The notes: generated by a model from the sequence alone, not told the origin. A DNA stretch of 64,000 nucleotides from Bacteroidales bacterium (GCA_030637515.1 DAOWGM010000143.1:1-64000), one strand, 5' to 3'. Numbered from the stretch's first letter, positions 1 to 9,807 are shown. Made by a program: numbers and translations.

Positions 1-7
1 GCGGCTG

Positions 8-39
8 CAAATATAAAAACTTTAATCCCAATTTTCCAA
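8..39 (-). promoter_or_regulatory. Candidate leftward promoter at window edge
   Basis: On the minus strand TATATTTG (8-15) matches the Bacteroidetes -7 consensus TAnnTTTG. A TTG (37-39) lies 21 nt upstream, slightly longer than the usual 19-20 nt spacer. It would drive a transcript leaving the window to the left. The transcribed gene is not visible. Confidence 0.4.
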
Positions 40-122
40 ATCTTTTTTGGAAAATTTTTGCCTTTTCTTTAGCAGCGTTTCTTATAATCTATTTCAAGAA
101 CTTATTCCCGTATTTGGGATTG

Positions 123-152
123 CAAATGTAGAAATTGTTTTTAATTCTGCAA
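123..152 (-). promoter_or_regulatory. Candidate leftward promoter, near-consensus
   Basis: On the minus strand a TTG (150-152) is followed after exactly 19 nt by TACATTTG (123-130), a full match to the Bacteroidetes -33/-7 pattern. With the second motif at 8-39 it suggests tandem promoters for a gene or RNA left of the window. The rest of 1-296 is AT-rich with no supported gene. A TATCTTCG at 265-272 may be the -7 element of the rightward gene at 297. Confidence 0.5.
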
Positions 153-296
153 GTCTTTTACTACACTTTTTTTACTCACTTTATCTAAAGAATTAAAGTC
201 CAATTAAATAATTTTAAAAAAAAGTCATTTTAAGTTAAAATAAATCAAATTGAAATAAATGTTTTATCTTCGCCTTATAGATTATTATTATAATAA

Positions 297-1046
297 ATGA
301 ATTCAAAAATGACAATCAAAAAACTGGTTATTATTCCCACATATAATGAGATTGAGAACATTGAGAAGATGGTTAGAAAGGTATTTTTGCTTTCTTCCAA
401 ATTTGATTTACTAATTATAGATGATGGTTCTCCTGATGGAACATCAGATGTAATAAAATCATTACAAAAAGAATATGACAGCAAGCTCTTTATGATTGAA
501 AGAGAAGGAAAACTTGGTCTAGGAACAGCATATATTACTGGATTTAAATGGGCTCTTGATAATAACTACGATTATATTTGTGAGATGGATGCTGATTTTT
601 CACACAATCCTGAAGATTTAATTAAACTATATGAAGCATGTAAAAATGGTGCAGATTTAGCAATAGGATCAAGATACATTTCGGGGGTTAATGTTATTAA
701 CTGGCCAATGGGTAGAATATTAATGTCGTATTTTGCATCGATATATGTAAGAATGATAACACGTATGGATGTTCGGGACACTACCGCCGGATTTAAATGT
801 TACAGAAGAAAAGTTCTAGAAACCATAAATCTTGATAAAATAAAGTTAAAAGGCTATGCTTTTCAGATTGAGATGAAATTTACTACGTGGAAGTTTGGTT
901 TTAATATATTAGAAGTTCCAATTATTTTCACTGAGAGGCAGGAAGGTGTTTCAAAAATGAGCGGGGGGATTTTTAATGAGGCTATTTGGGGAGTAATTAA
1001 AATGAAATTCAGAAGTTTTTTCAGGAAATATAAGTTAGAAAAATAA
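297..1046 (+). CDS. Polyprenol-phosphate hexose (mannose) synthase, GT2 family
   Basis: Probable family 2 glycosyltransferase that moves a hexose from a nucleotide sugar to a polyprenyl phosphate at the cytoplasmic face of the membrane (Dpm1-like). At 249 residues it is one GT-A domain. A PTYNE start motif lies near 14-18, the nucleotide-binding DDGSPDGT at 42-49 and the metal-binding MDADFSH at 97-103. No C-terminal membrane helices are visible, so it is the soluble Dpm1 form and not the ArnC/GtrB form. The ATG at 297 is used; a second in-frame ATG at 309 is possible. It lies 14 bp upstream of dihydroorotase on the same strand, a pairing common in Bacteroidetes. The exact sugar is not known. 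Confidence 0.85.
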   Translation: MNSKMTIKKLVIIPTYNEIENIEKMVRKVFLLSSKFDLLIIDDGSPDGTSDVIKSLQKEYDSKLFMIEREGKLGLGTAYITGFKWALDNNYDYICEMDADFSHNPEDLIKLYEACKNGADLAIGSRYISGVNVINWPMGRILMSYFASIYVRMITRMDVRDTTAGFKCYRRKVLETINLDKIKLKGYAFQIEMKFTTWKFGFNILEVPIIFTERQEGVSKMSGGIFNEAIWGVIKMKFRSFFRKYKLEK

Positions 1047-1060
1047 TCAACTATAATATA

Positions 1061-2404
1061 ATGTATAGTTTACTTATAAAAAACATCACAATTGTAAACG
1101 AAGACACTCAGTTTACAGGAAGTGTATTAATTCAGAATGGCAAAATTGAAAAGATATATGCTGGCGAAGAACCTCAGAATATAGATGCCCAAAAAATTAT
1201 TAATGGTGAAGGCAAGTTCCTGTTTCCTGGAATAATTGATGATCAGGTTCATTTCAGAGAACCAGGTCTCACACATAAAGGAGAAATTTATACTGAAGCA
1301 AAAGCAGCTGTTGCTGGTGGAATTACTTCTTTTATGGAAATGCCAAATACTAAGCCTCAAACTACTACACAGGAGGTCCTGGAAGAAAAATATAAAATCG
1401 CTGCCGAAAAATCTTTGGCAAACTATTCTTTTTATATAGGTGCAACTAATGATAATATTGAAGAAATAAAAAGAACTGATCCAAGAAAGGTCTGTGGTGT
1501 TAAAGTCTTTATGGGATCATCGACGGGTAATATGCTTGTTGATAACGAAGAAGCTTTATCCAAGATCTTTTCAGAATCGCCCCTTTTAATTGCGACACAT
1601 TGTGAAGATGAAGAAACTATTATAAAGAATACTGCTAAATATAAAGAAGAATATGGTGAGGATCTACCATTAAAGTATCATCCCTTCATCCGCAGTGAAG
1701 AAGCTTGTTTTAAATCATCATCGCTTGCAGTTGAATTAGCTAAGAAATATAATTCGAGATTACATATTCTGCACTTAAGCACTGCTAAAGAGTTAGAGCT
1801 TTTAGATGACAAGAGACCTTCTAAGGAAAAAAGAATAACTGCAGAAGTTTGTGTTCATCATTTGTGGTTTTCTGATCAGGATTATGAAAAATATGGAACA
1901 AGGATAAAATGGAATCCTGCAATTAAAACGGATAAAGATAGATTAGGCTTAATAGAAGGTCTAAAAAGCAATAAAATTGATGTTATTGCAACTGATCATG
2001 CTCCACACACTTTTGAAGAAAAATCAAATACGTATTTCAAAGCTCCTTCGGGAGGGCCTTTAGTGCAACATTCACTGGTTGCTATGCTTGAGTTATATCA
2101 TCAAGATAAAATATCTTTAAATGATGTAATTAATAAAATGTGCCACACACCAGCAGAGATTTTTCAAGTCAAAGACAGAGGGTTTATTAGAGAGGGTTAT
2201 TGCGCAGATCTAACAATAGTTGATCTTAGTTCGCCCTGGACAGTAAAAGACGAAAACACTTATTACAAGTGTAAATGGTCTCCATTTCAAGGAGTTACAT
2301 TTAACTCTAAAATTACTCATACCATTGTGAACGGTAATATTGTATTTGACAATGGTAAGTTTGATGAATCTACAAAAGGTCAAAGGCTTCAATTTGACAG
2401 ATAA
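1061..2404 (+). CDS. pyrC: Dihydroorotase
   Basis: Amidohydrolase that closes carbamoyl-aspartate to dihydroorotate in pyrimidine synthesis. The 447 residues match the long (class I, allantoinase-like) dihydroorotases. Visible metal and active-site motifs are DDQVHFREPG (60-69), the presumed carboxylated lysine in GVKVFMGSSTG (Lys148), His180 in ATHCED, His235/His238 in LHILHLST, and Asp312-His313 in ATDHAPHT. The first histidine of the usual HxH pair is Gln62 here; other Bacteroidetes dihydroorotases also carry this, as far as I recall. It follows the glycosyltransferase closely and probably shares its transcript. Confidence 0.93.
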   Translation: MYSLLIKNITIVNEDTQFTGSVLIQNGKIEKIYAGEEPQNIDAQKIINGEGKFLFPGIIDDQVHFREPGLTHKGEIYTEAKAAVAGGITSFMEMPNTKPQTTTQEVLEEKYKIAAEKSLANYSFYIGATNDNIEEIKRTDPRKVCGVKVFMGSSTGNMLVDNEEALSKIFSESPLLIATHCEDEETIIKNTAKYKEEYGEDLPLKYHPFIRSEEACFKSSSLAVELAKKYNSRLHILHLSTAKELELLDDKRPSKEKRITAEVCVHHLWFSDQDYEKYGTRIKWNPAIKTDKDRLGLIEGLKSNKIDVIATDHAPHTFEEKSNTYFKAPSGGPLVQHSLVAMLELYHQDKISLNDVINKMCHTPAEIFQVKDRGFIREGYCADLTIVDLSSPWTVKDENTYYKCKWSPFQGVTFNSKITHTIVNGNIVFDNGKFDESTKGQRLQFDR

Positions 2405-2432
2405 CTATAGAACCTATTAATCAATAACTCTT

Positions 2433-2927
2433 ATGAAAAATAAATATATTCTTTTTTCAGTTATACTTTCTGGAGTATTTTTTAGCTGTAACCAGAAAGA
2501 CATTGAAGTAAAAAAAGTAGATATAGGAAGAGAAAATAACTTTTCTGTTATTGCTGATACTATTATTAATGATGTTTTAATACAGAATCCCGATAGTAAT
2601 GAATGGACTGATTACTGCTTGAGGAATCTTAAAAAAGATGTTTTGGTTGAAGAAATTTTCAACTCAATTTACAATGGTAAATTAGTTCCTTATGAGTTTT
2701 TCCAAGATGTTCCCTTAGAAATTAATGATATAAAATCATTGGAAAATGATCCTGAGTTCAGCAGAGATAGAATTGCTAAAGTTCAATTTGAAGAAGCCTG
2801 GTTCTTTGATACCGAAAATCATATAATGGTAAAAAAAGTTTATTCAATTATGCTTGCTTATGAGGTTTATAATCAGGAAGGAGAAATAAAAGGATACAAA
2901 CCCGCATTTAAAGTCTATTTTAAATAA
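2433..2927 (+). CDS. Lipoprotein, weakly GldN/PorN-like
   Basis: A 164-residue protein with a lipoprotein signal peptide: a hydrophobic stretch at 5-17 ends in FFSC with lipid-modified Cys19. The mature part has no named catalytic motif. Its second half (DVPLEIND, an aspartate-rich spacer, then FEEAWFFDTENHIMV and a hydrophobic strand) recalls the repeated fold of the gliding/type IX secretion protein GldN/PorN by eye. The resemblance is weak and the protein is much shorter. It sits 28 bp after pyrC and 9 bp before a dehydrogenase gene, so it is probably co-transcribed. Function unknown. Confidence 0.7.
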   Translation: MKNKYILFSVILSGVFFSCNQKDIEVKKVDIGRENNFSVIADTIINDVLIQNPDSNEWTDYCLRNLKKDVLVEEIFNSIYNGKLVPYEFFQDVPLEINDIKSLENDPEFSRDRIAKVQFEEAWFFDTENHIMVKKVYSIMLAYEVYNQEGEIKGYKPAFKVYFK

Positions 2928-2936
2928 TATGTTCTA

Positions 2937-3890
2937 ATGAAAAGTGTATTAAAAGTCCTTTTTATCGACTCAACTCATAAAAGCCTTCCTGAAAAACTTA
3001 CCCAAGCAGGGTTTATTTGTGATTATTTACCTGAAATAAATCCCGTTAAAATAATTGATATCATACAAAATTATGATGGTCTTATTATAAGGAGTAAGAT
3101 CAAAATAGATAAAACCATTATTGATGTTGCCTCCAAACTTAAATTTATTGGACGAGTTGGTGCAGGATTAGAAAACATTGATGTTGAATATGCGGAGCAG
3201 AAAGGAGTAAAATGCTTTAACTCTCCGGAAGGAAACAGAGATGCTGTTGGAGAACAAGCTCTTGGAATGCTCCTTACATTATTTAATAATATAATTAAAG
3301 CAGATTTTGAAGTACGAAACGGAAAATGGATTCGTGAAGGGAATCGTGGTTTAGAGATAAAAGGAAAAACTGTTGGGATTATTGGATACGGAAATATGGG
3401 AGGTGCTTTTGCACAAAGATTAAAGGGATTCGAAGCAAAAGTTATTGCTTTCGATAAATATAAATTCAATTACTCTAATGAATTTGTTACTGAAAACTCG
3501 CTGGAAGAGTTGTTTGAACATACAGATATCCTTAGCTTACATGTACCCCTTACAGATGAAACAAAATTTATGGTAAACGATGATTTTATAAATCGTTTTA
3601 AAAAGGACATCTATATTATAAATACTGCGCGAGGGAAAGTTGTAAAGACTGAGGATCTGGTTAAAAATATGAAAATAGGCAAGGTTTTAGGAGCTGCACT
3701 AGATGTTCTGGAATATGAACAAACATCTTTTGAAAGCTTACACTCAGACAATGATTTACCTGAAGCGTTTCAATATTTAATAAATAACGAAAAAGTAGTT
3801 TTAACACCTCATATCGCAGGCTGGACACACGAATCGAATGTTAAACTTTCTGAATTTTTAGCAGATAAAATAATTGCTGAGTTTACTTAA
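2937..3890 (+). CDS. D-2-hydroxyacid dehydrogenase (phosphoglycerate dehydrogenase-like)
   Basis: NAD-dependent D-2-hydroxyacid dehydrogenase of 317 residues. A split catalytic domain (about 1-100 and 290-317) surrounds the NAD-binding domain with GYGNMG at 150-155. Catalytic residues are visible as Arg232 in NTARG, an acidic residue in LDVLEYE (256-262) and His292 in TPHIAG. FIGRVGAGLENID (70-82) is typical of 3-phosphoglycerate dehydrogenases, so a role in serine synthesis is likely. It lacks the C-terminal ACT domain of long SerA, and other 2-oxoacids remain possible. Its 3' end overlaps the convergent aspartokinase gene by 8 bp. Confidence 0.88.
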   Translation: MKSVLKVLFIDSTHKSLPEKLTQAGFICDYLPEINPVKIIDIIQNYDGLIIRSKIKIDKTIIDVASKLKFIGRVGAGLENIDVEYAEQKGVKCFNSPEGNRDAVGEQALGMLLTLFNNIIKADFEVRNGKWIREGNRGLEIKGKTVGIIGYGNMGGAFAQRLKGFEAKVIAFDKYKFNYSNEFVTENSLEELFEHTDILSLHVPLTDETKFMVNDDFINRFKKDIYIINTARGKVVKTEDLVKNMKIGKVLGAALDVLEYEQTSFESLHSDNDLPEAFQYLINNEKVVLTPHIAGWTHESNVKLSEFLADKIIAEFT

Positions 3891-5136
3891 TAACGAAATG
3901 AGAGGTATGTCGGCTTCTCTGTTCAATATAAATCTTACGACCTTCTGTTACTTTTTTTATTGCTTCCTCGGAGTAATGTCTTATTGTCAACAACTCCAGC
4001 TGATCATTATATAAAACTTTATAATCATCTTTAAATTTTTCAAGCAACTGTTTTGATTTACTATTTGCATTATCAATACAAAGAGAAAAACTAATAGCAG
4101 AATTCTGAATAAGATTTACCCTAATGCGTTGTTCAGATAAATATGAGAAAATTTTACTTAGCTCGTCTTCCATAACAAAAGATAAATCTTTTGGAAACAG
4201 GCTTATAAGCATTTGATCCTTCTTTAAGATAAAAATAGGCAAATTCTGATCGTATTTCTGAAAACAATCAATTTCAGTTCCTTGACCTTCAGGATTTATA
4301 AATGACCGAACAAACAATGGAATATTCTTATTATGAAGAGGTTTTAAGGTTTTGGGATGGATAACCTTAGCACCAAAATACGCAAGCTCTACTGCTTCCT
4401 GATATGAAATTTTATCGAGTTTCTTTGTTTCATTAAAATATTGTGGATCTGCATTTAAAACACCATCAACATCTTTCCAAACCACAACTTTTTCCGCATC
4501 TAACAAATTGCCTAATACTGCGGCGGTATAATCTGAGCCTTCTCTTCCAAGTGTAGTTACAAATCCGCTTTTTGAACCACCAATAAAACCTTGTGTTAAA
4601 TATATATTGTTATCCTTAAAACTAATATTTTCTTCAACCTTAGTTTTACTCAACTTCATATCAATTTTTGCTTCTCGATACGTATCATCTGTAATTAAAA
4701 CTTTTCTTATATCGATCCACTTATTTGAAAATTCTTGTGAATTTAAAAAAGCACTTATAATTTTAGTAGAGAATATTTCTCCAAAAGAAACAACTTGATC
4801 ATATTTTAAATCAAATGAATCGTGTTTTTTATCAAATGACTCTGAGTAAAGATTCTTGAATTGTTCTTCTATCTGCTCGTATATTTCGTGTTTTTTATCC
4901 GGAAATAAATTTTTAATTATGTCAAAATGGTAATCCTTTAAGCTTTCAAGTTTAATTTTGCACTTATCTGATTCATCAAGAGATAATTTCAAGATCTCTT
5001 CCAATGCATTTGTAGTTTTCCCCAATGCAGAAACAACAATTATTAAATTGTCTGAGCAAGTTTTAACAATATTAAATAAATTTCTTACTCCATCGGAGTC
5101 TTTAACTGAAGTACCACCAAATTTAAAAACAATCAT
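3883..5136 (-). CDS. lysC: Aspartokinase
   Basis: Phosphorylates aspartate at the entry to the lysine/DAP, threonine and methionine pathways. The 417 residues contain the N-terminal amino-acid kinase domain with KFGGTS (5-10), SFGE (117-120), TTLGREGSDYTA (194-205) and WKDVDGVLNADP (220-231). A C-terminal region from about 300 fits ACT regulatory domains. No homoserine dehydrogenase is fused, so it is monofunctional. The lysC symbol is by family; feedback specificity cannot be read. It is transcribed against its left neighbour, with an 8-bp 3' overlap, and away from fbp. Confidence 0.92.
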   Translation of the reverse strand: MIVFKFGGTSVKDSDGVRNLFNIVKTCSDNLIIVVSALGKTTNALEEILKLSLDESDKCKIKLESLKDYHFDIIKNLFPDKKHEIYEQIEEQFKNLYSESFDKKHDSFDLKYDQVVSFGEIFSTKIISAFLNSQEFSNKWIDIRKVLITDDTYREAKIDMKLSKTKVEENISFKDNNIYLTQGFIGGSKSGFVTTLGREGSDYTAAVLGNLLDAEKVVVWKDVDGVLNADPQYFNETKKLDKISYQEAVELAYFGAKVIHPKTLKPLHNKNIPLFVRSFINPEGQGTEIDCFQKYDQNLPIFILKKDQMLISLFPKDLSFVMEDELSKIFSYLSEQRIRVNLIQNSAISFSLCIDNANSKSKQLLEKFKDDYKVLYNDQLELLTIRHYSEEAIKKVTEGRKIYIEQRSRHTSHFVIK

Positions 5137-5304
5137 ATATAAAAATCAGTTTTAAAAAATAAAAGCTTACAAATTTAACATTTCTAACGATTTAAAGCTT
5201 TATAAAACAATGAAAACTTTGATACTGATTGTTTTTTTCAATATTTTATTCTTATTCATAAAATTAAAAGTATTTTTGTATGGATATAAATTAAAGATTC
5301 AATT

Positions 5305-5312
5305 TACTTTTG
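5305..5312 (+). promoter_or_regulatory. Candidate -7 element for fbp
   Basis: TACTTTTG fits TAnnTTTG and lies 35 bp before the fbp ATG. Another match, TATTTTTG, is at 5271-5278. Neither has a TTG at 19-21 nt, so the active one cannot be chosen. The 211-bp gap between divergent lysC and fbp otherwise shows nothing. Confidence 0.35.
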
Positions 5313-5347
5313 AATTTTCTTCATTTTAACTCTTTAATTATTGATTA

Positions 5348-6364
5348 ATGAGAGGCTATAACATAACTACCTTAAACGAATTTATTATTCGTCGTCAAGC
5401 CAATATTCCATATGCTAAAGGAGAACTATCAAATTTACTTCATCATATTGGGATTGCAGCTAAAGTTGTACACAAAAAAGTAAATAAAGCTGGATTAGTT
5501 GATGTTCTTGGCGAGGCAGGTGAAATAAATATACAAGGCGAAAGTCAGCAGAAACTTGATGTATTTGCTGATATGCAGTTTACATATGCTTTACAAGATA
5601 GTGGTGAATGTTGTGGAATTGCCTCTGAAGAAGAACAGGAAATTATAACTTTTGATGATGAACTTTCATTAGACGGTAAATACATTGTATGTATGGACCC
5701 GTTGGATGGATCTTCAAATATTGATGTAAACGTATCAATTGGTACAATCTTCTCTATTTACCGCAGAATCTCACCTCGCGGAGAAAAAGCACAATTGGTC
5801 GACTTCCTTCAAGAAGGGAGCAAGCAAATTGCAGCAGGATACATTATATATGGTTCATCAACCATGTTAGTTTACACAACCGGAATGGGTGTTAATGGTT
5901 TTACTTTGGATACTGGCATTGGCGAATTTTGTCTTTCACATCCAAATATTAAGACTCCTGAAGCTGGTAAAATATACTCCCTTAATGAAGGTAATTATAA
6001 TAAGTTTCCTGAAGGAGTTAAAAAATATATTAAGTATTGTCAGGAAAAAGATAAAAAAACAAACCGACCTTATTCTGCAAGATATATTGGGTCTCTTGTT
6101 GCTGATTTTCATCGAAATCTTTTAAAAGGCGGAATATTTATTTATCCAACAACAGCTAGTGCACCAAATGGGAAATTAAGATTGCTGTATGAATGTAATC
6201 CAATGGCCTTTATTGCGGAACAAGCCGGAGGAAAAGCAACAGATGGAGAGCAAAGAATTCTTGATGTTAAACCTGAAACATTGCATCAAAGAATTCCTTT
6301 ATATACCGGGTCGAAAGACATGGTAACTAAAGCTGAAGATTTTATTACTAAGTTTGAAAATTAA
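5348..6364 (+). CDS. fbp: Fructose-1,6-bisphosphatase, class I
   Basis: Hydrolyses fructose 1,6-bisphosphate to fructose 6-phosphate in gluconeogenesis. The 338 residues match class I enzymes. Metal and active-site signatures are visible: the acidic ASEEE at 92-96 and [10 protein letters not shown] at 117-126, plus a C-terminal [21 protein letters not shown] block that carries the substrate-binding lysine/arginine region. It is a single gene between divergent lysC and downstream mfd, with an intrinsic terminator right after it. No AMP-site assignment is made. Confidence 0.95.
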   Translation: MRGYNITTLNEFIIRRQANIPYAKGELSNLLHHIGIAAKVVHKKVNKAGLVDVLGEAGEINIQGESQQKLDVFADMQFTYALQDSGECCGIASEEEQEIITFDDELSLDGKYIVCMDPLDGSSNIDVNVSIGTIFSIYRRISPRGEKAQLVDFLQEGSKQIAAGYIIYGSSTMLVYTTGMGVNGFTLDTGIGEFCLSHPNIKTPEAGKIYSLNEGNYNKFPEGVKKYIKYCQEKDKKTNRPYSARYIGSLVADFHRNLLKGGIFIYPTTASAPNGKLRLLYECNPMAFIAEQAGGKATDGEQRILDVKPETLHQRIPLYTGSKDMVTKAEDFITKFEN

Positions 6365-6389
6365 GCACTTCTTAAATATTTATAAATAA

Positions 6390-6417
6390 GGTAGTTTTAA
6401 GGATAACTGCCTTTTTT
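6390..6417 (+). terminator. Intrinsic terminator after fbp
   Basis: GGTAGTT (6390-6396) pairs with AACTGCC (6405-6411), with one G-T pair, across an 8-nt loop. A run of T follows. It sits 26 bp after the fbp stop and just before the mfd start, so mfd may depend on read-through or on a promoter inside this spacer. Confidence 0.7.
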
Positions 6418-6438
6418 ATTTTAAAAAAATATTGCAAC

Positions 6439-9400
6439 TTGGATATTAAACTTTTAAATAGTCTTGTAAAGGAACATTCAAAAATAACTGAATGTGTTAC
6501 ATCTATTAAAAATAACAACAAGGTATTTATAGGAAAACTTAATGGTTCTTCAAAAAGCTTATATATTTCCAAAATCATCGGCAAACTTAATTTTAATCAC
6601 TTAATAATACTTCCAGATAAAGAATCTGCTGCGTATTTTGAAAATGATTTGTCAATAATTTCAAAACAAAAAACATTTCTCCTTCCAACTTCCTTTAAAA
6701 GGTCTATCGTTTATGGACAAGAAGATAGCTCAAACCTCCTATTACGGGCTGAAACTCTGCAATCTCTTGCAAGTAATGAAAAAAGTATAGTCGTTACTTA
6801 TCCTGAGGCAATAATTGAAAAAGTTGTGTCCAAAGAAAGTTTAATAAACTCAACACTAAAACTAAATGTTGGTGAACAAGTTTCTATTGATTTTATTCAG
6901 GAAGTATTGCAGGAATATGATTTTCAAATTGTTGATTTTGTTTATGAGCCCGGACAGTTTTCCATTCGGGGTAGTATTATAGATATTTTCTCATTTGCGT
7001 CAGACTATCCATTTCGAATAGATTTTTTTGGTGACGAGGTTGATTCAATCCGTTCCTTTGATATAGGAAATCAATTATCAAAAGAAAATTTCGATTCTAT
7101 ATCTATTGTTCCGAAGATTGTAAATCCTGAAAGTGATAATTTGGAATTAGTTCAAACAGAATCTATTTTTCATTATTTTAAGCAAGATTCAATTGTTTGG
7201 ACTGAAAACCTCATCTATACTTTAGATAGAATATCAGAAGTACAGGTAAAGTTAGCCGAACAGGAGAAAGAGAACCAAATCATCTCTAAAGAGAAGCTAC
7301 TTGAACATATTAGTAAGTTCAAGTGCATTGAGCTCGGGAATAAAAGCTATTTTAACCTTAACGAGATTTCGTTTAATACAGCACATCAACCTGCATTTAA
7401 TAAAAATTTTGAGTTGTTAGGAGAAAATATCCTTCAAAACAATGAAAATGATTATACAACTTTTATACTTTCAGATAATGTAAAACAGATTGAACGTCTC
7501 AAAGCTATTTTTAATGATATAAATCCGGAAATTCAATTCAATCCAATAATAAAAACCATTCACGAAGGTTTTATTGATCATGATATAAAAATTTGTGTTT
7601 ATACTGATCATCAGATTTTTGGACGTTACCACAAATTCAGGATTAAAAGCAGTCTGCAAAAAAAAGATCAGATTACTATACGCGAATTAACCGGATTGCA
7701 TCCTGGGGATTATATTGTACATATAGATCATGGAATTGGCAAATTCGGAGGTCTTGAAAAAATTGATAAAAACGGGAAGATTCAGGAAGCAATAAAACTT
7801 GTATATAAAGATCAGGACACCTTATATATTAGTATACATTCACTTCATAAAATCTCAAAATATAAGAGCAAAGACGCTGAACCTCCAAGAATTTATAAGC
7901 TGGGAAGCGGAGCATGGCAAAAACTTAAACAAAATACAAAATCAAAAGTTAAAGATATTGCCAAAGAATTAATTCAGTTATATGCACAACGTAAAGAGCA
8001 AAAAGGATTTTCATTTTCAGCAGATACGTATCTGCAAAAAGAATTAGAATCATCTTTTATATATGAAGATACTCCTGATCAGTTAAAATCAACAACATCT
8101 GTTAAATCTGATATGGAATCAGGTACTCCAATGGACCGTTTAATTTGTGGTGATGTTGGTTTTGGGAAAACAGAAATTGCTATTAGAGCTGCATTTAAAG
8201 CAGTTAGTGATAGCAAACAAGTTGCAATCTTGGTTCCAACAACCATATTGGCTTTGCAGCATTACCACACTTTTCGTGAAAGGCTCGCTAATTTCCCATG
8301 TAATGTTGAATATATAAGCCGATTAAAAACAAAAAAGCAACAAACTGAAATTATCAAGAATCTTGCAGAAGGAAAAACAGATATAATTATTGGAACTCAT
8401 AAACTAGTTGGAAAAGATATAAGCTTTAAAGACCTTGGATTATTAATAATTGATGAAGAACAAAAATTTGGAGTATCAGTAAAAGAAAAACTAAAAAAGT
8501 TAAAACTAAATGTTGATACATTAACACTTACAGCAACACCTATTCCGAGAACTCTGCAGTTTTCAATGATGGGAGCTCGAGATCTTTCAATAATAAATAC
8601 AGCTCCACCAAACAGGTATCCAATATTAACTGAGCTATATAATTTCAATGAAGATATTATTAAAGAAGCTATTGATTATGAATTCCAACGCAACGGACAA
8701 GTATTTTTTATTCACAACAGAGTTCAGAATATACAGGAAGTTGAGGTTTTAATTAATAAACTTTGTCCTGATGTAAGAACCGTTGTGGCTCATGGACAAA
8801 TGGAAGGAAGGAAACTTGAGAAAGTAATGCTCGATTTTATTAATTACGATTACGATGTTCTAATAGCGACAACAATAATTGAATCAGGATTAGATATACC
8901 TAATGCAAATACAATAATTATTAACAATGCTCAGAATTTTGGATTAAGTGATCTTCATCAGTTGCGAGGACGTGTAGGACGCTCAAACAAAAAAGCATTT
9001 TGCTATTTACTTGCGCCTCCATTGGTTTCAGTAACTCAGGAAGCCAGGAGAAGACTAAAAGCAATTGAAGAATTTTCTGAACTTGGAAGTGGTTTAAATA
9101 TAGCAATGCAAGATTTAGATATACGTGGAGCAGGAAATCTATTAGGTGGTGAACAAAGTGGATTTATTACCGACATTGGCTTTGAAACCTATCACCGAAT
9201 TCTAAACGAGGCTATACTGGAATTGAAAGAATCATCTTTTCAAGATCTTTATGAAAAGGAACAAGAAATTGAAACCGAGAAACAAATTACTCAACAAAAA
9301 TTTATTAATGATTGTCAGATTGATACCGACTTGGAGCTCCTTTTCCCAGACAGCTATATTAATAATATATCTGAGAGAATAAGACTTTATCGTGAATTAG

Positions 9401-9756
9401 ATAATATTGAAACAGAAGAAAAGCTCCTTGATTTTGAAGATAATTTAAAAGATAGATTTGGAGAAATCCCTGAACAAACAGCTGAACTATTGAATGTTGT
9501 AAGATTAAGATGGATGGCTGTAAAATTGGGTTTTGAAAAGATCATTCTAAAAAATAATAAAATGGTAGCGTATTTTATAAGCAATCAGGAGTCTCCATAT
9601 TACAAATCAGCAATATTTTCAGGAATATTGGGTTTTATACAACAAAACCCAAAAGGAATTGTAATGAAAGAAATAAATAACAAGCTAACTATGAGCTTTA
9701 TAAAAACGTTCAGTATACAAATTGCAATTGAAAAACTTCAAAAAATTATTGTGTAG
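6439..9756 (+). CDS. mfd: Transcription-repair coupling factor Mfd
   Basis: Mfd is a DNA translocase that removes stalled RNA polymerase and recruits UvrA to the damage. The 1105 residues follow the family order. A UvrB-like N-terminal part comes first, then a CarD-like RNA-polymerase interaction domain (GDYIVHIDHGIGKFGG, from about 423). A RecG-like helicase core follows, with Walker A GDVGFGKTE (about 570-578), DEEQ (about 670) and the RGRVGR motif, then a C-terminal TRCF domain. The start is TTG at 6439, because an in-frame stop lies at 6373-6375 and no ATG intervenes. A later start would cut into the N-terminal domain. Confidence 0.94.
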   Translation: MDIKLLNSLVKEHSKITECVTSIKNNNKVFIGKLNGSSKSLYISKIIGKLNFNHLIILPDKESAAYFENDLSIISKQKTFLLPTSFKRSIVYGQEDSSNLLLRAETLQSLASNEKSIVVTYPEAIIEKVVSKESLINSTLKLNVGEQVSIDFIQEVLQEYDFQIVDFVYEPGQFSIRGSIIDIFSFASDYPFRIDFFGDEVDSIRSFDIGNQLSKENFDSISIVPKIVNPESDNLELVQTESIFHYFKQDSIVWTENLIYTLDRISEVQVKLAEQEKENQIISKEKLLEHISKFKCIELGNKSYFNLNEISFNTAHQPAFNKNFELLGENILQNNENDYTTFILSDNVKQIERLKAIFNDINPEIQFNPIIKTIHEGFIDHDIKICVYTDHQIFGRYHKFRIKSSLQKKDQITIRELTGLHPGDYIVHIDHGIGKFGGLEKIDKNGKIQEAIKLVYKDQDTLYISIHSLHKISKYKSKDAEPPRIYKLGSGAWQKLKQNTKSKVKDIAKELIQLYAQRKEQKGFSFSADTYLQKELESSFIYEDTPDQLKSTTSVKSDMESGTPMDRLICGDVGFGKTEIAIRAAFKAVSDSKQVAILVPTTILALQHYHTFRERLANFPCNVEYISRLKTKKQQTEIIKNLAEGKTDIIIGTHKLVGKDISFKDLGLLIIDEEQKFGVSVKEKLKKLKLNVDTLTLTATPIPRTLQFSMMGARDLSIINTAPPNRYPILTELYNFNEDIIKEAIDYEFQRNGQVFFIHNRVQNIQEVEVLINKLCPDVRTVVAHGQMEGRKLEKVMLDFINYDYDVLIATTIIESGLDIPNANTIIINNAQNFGLSDLHQLRGRVGRSNKKAFCYLLAPPLVSVTQEARRRLKAIEEFSELGSGLNIAMQDLDIRGAGNLLGGEQSGFITDIGFETYHRILNEAILELKESSFQDLYEKEQEIETEKQITQQKFINDCQIDTDLELLFPDSYINNISERIRLYRELDNIETEEKLLDFEDNLKDRFGEIPEQTAELLNVVRLRWMAVKLGFEKIILKNNKMVAYFISNQESPYYKSAIFSGILGFIQQNPKGIVMKEINNKLTMSFIKTFSIQIAIEKLQKIIV

Positions 9757-9799
9757 GGTAAATTTTATCATATTCATCATTATATATAGAATAATTTAA

Positions 9800-9807
9800 T
9801 ACTTTTG
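9800..9807 (+). promoter_or_regulatory. Candidate -7 element for the coaX operon
   Basis: TACTTTTG, followed by C, is a full match to TAnnTTTG and lies 27 bp before the coaX ATG. No TTG is found 19-21 nt upstream. It would drive coaX and the envelope genes after it. Confidence 0.45.

Noticed and set aside
275-484. Minus-strand frame across the start of the GT2 gene
   Set aside because: Overlaps a well-supported gene on the other strand and shows no protein-like pattern.
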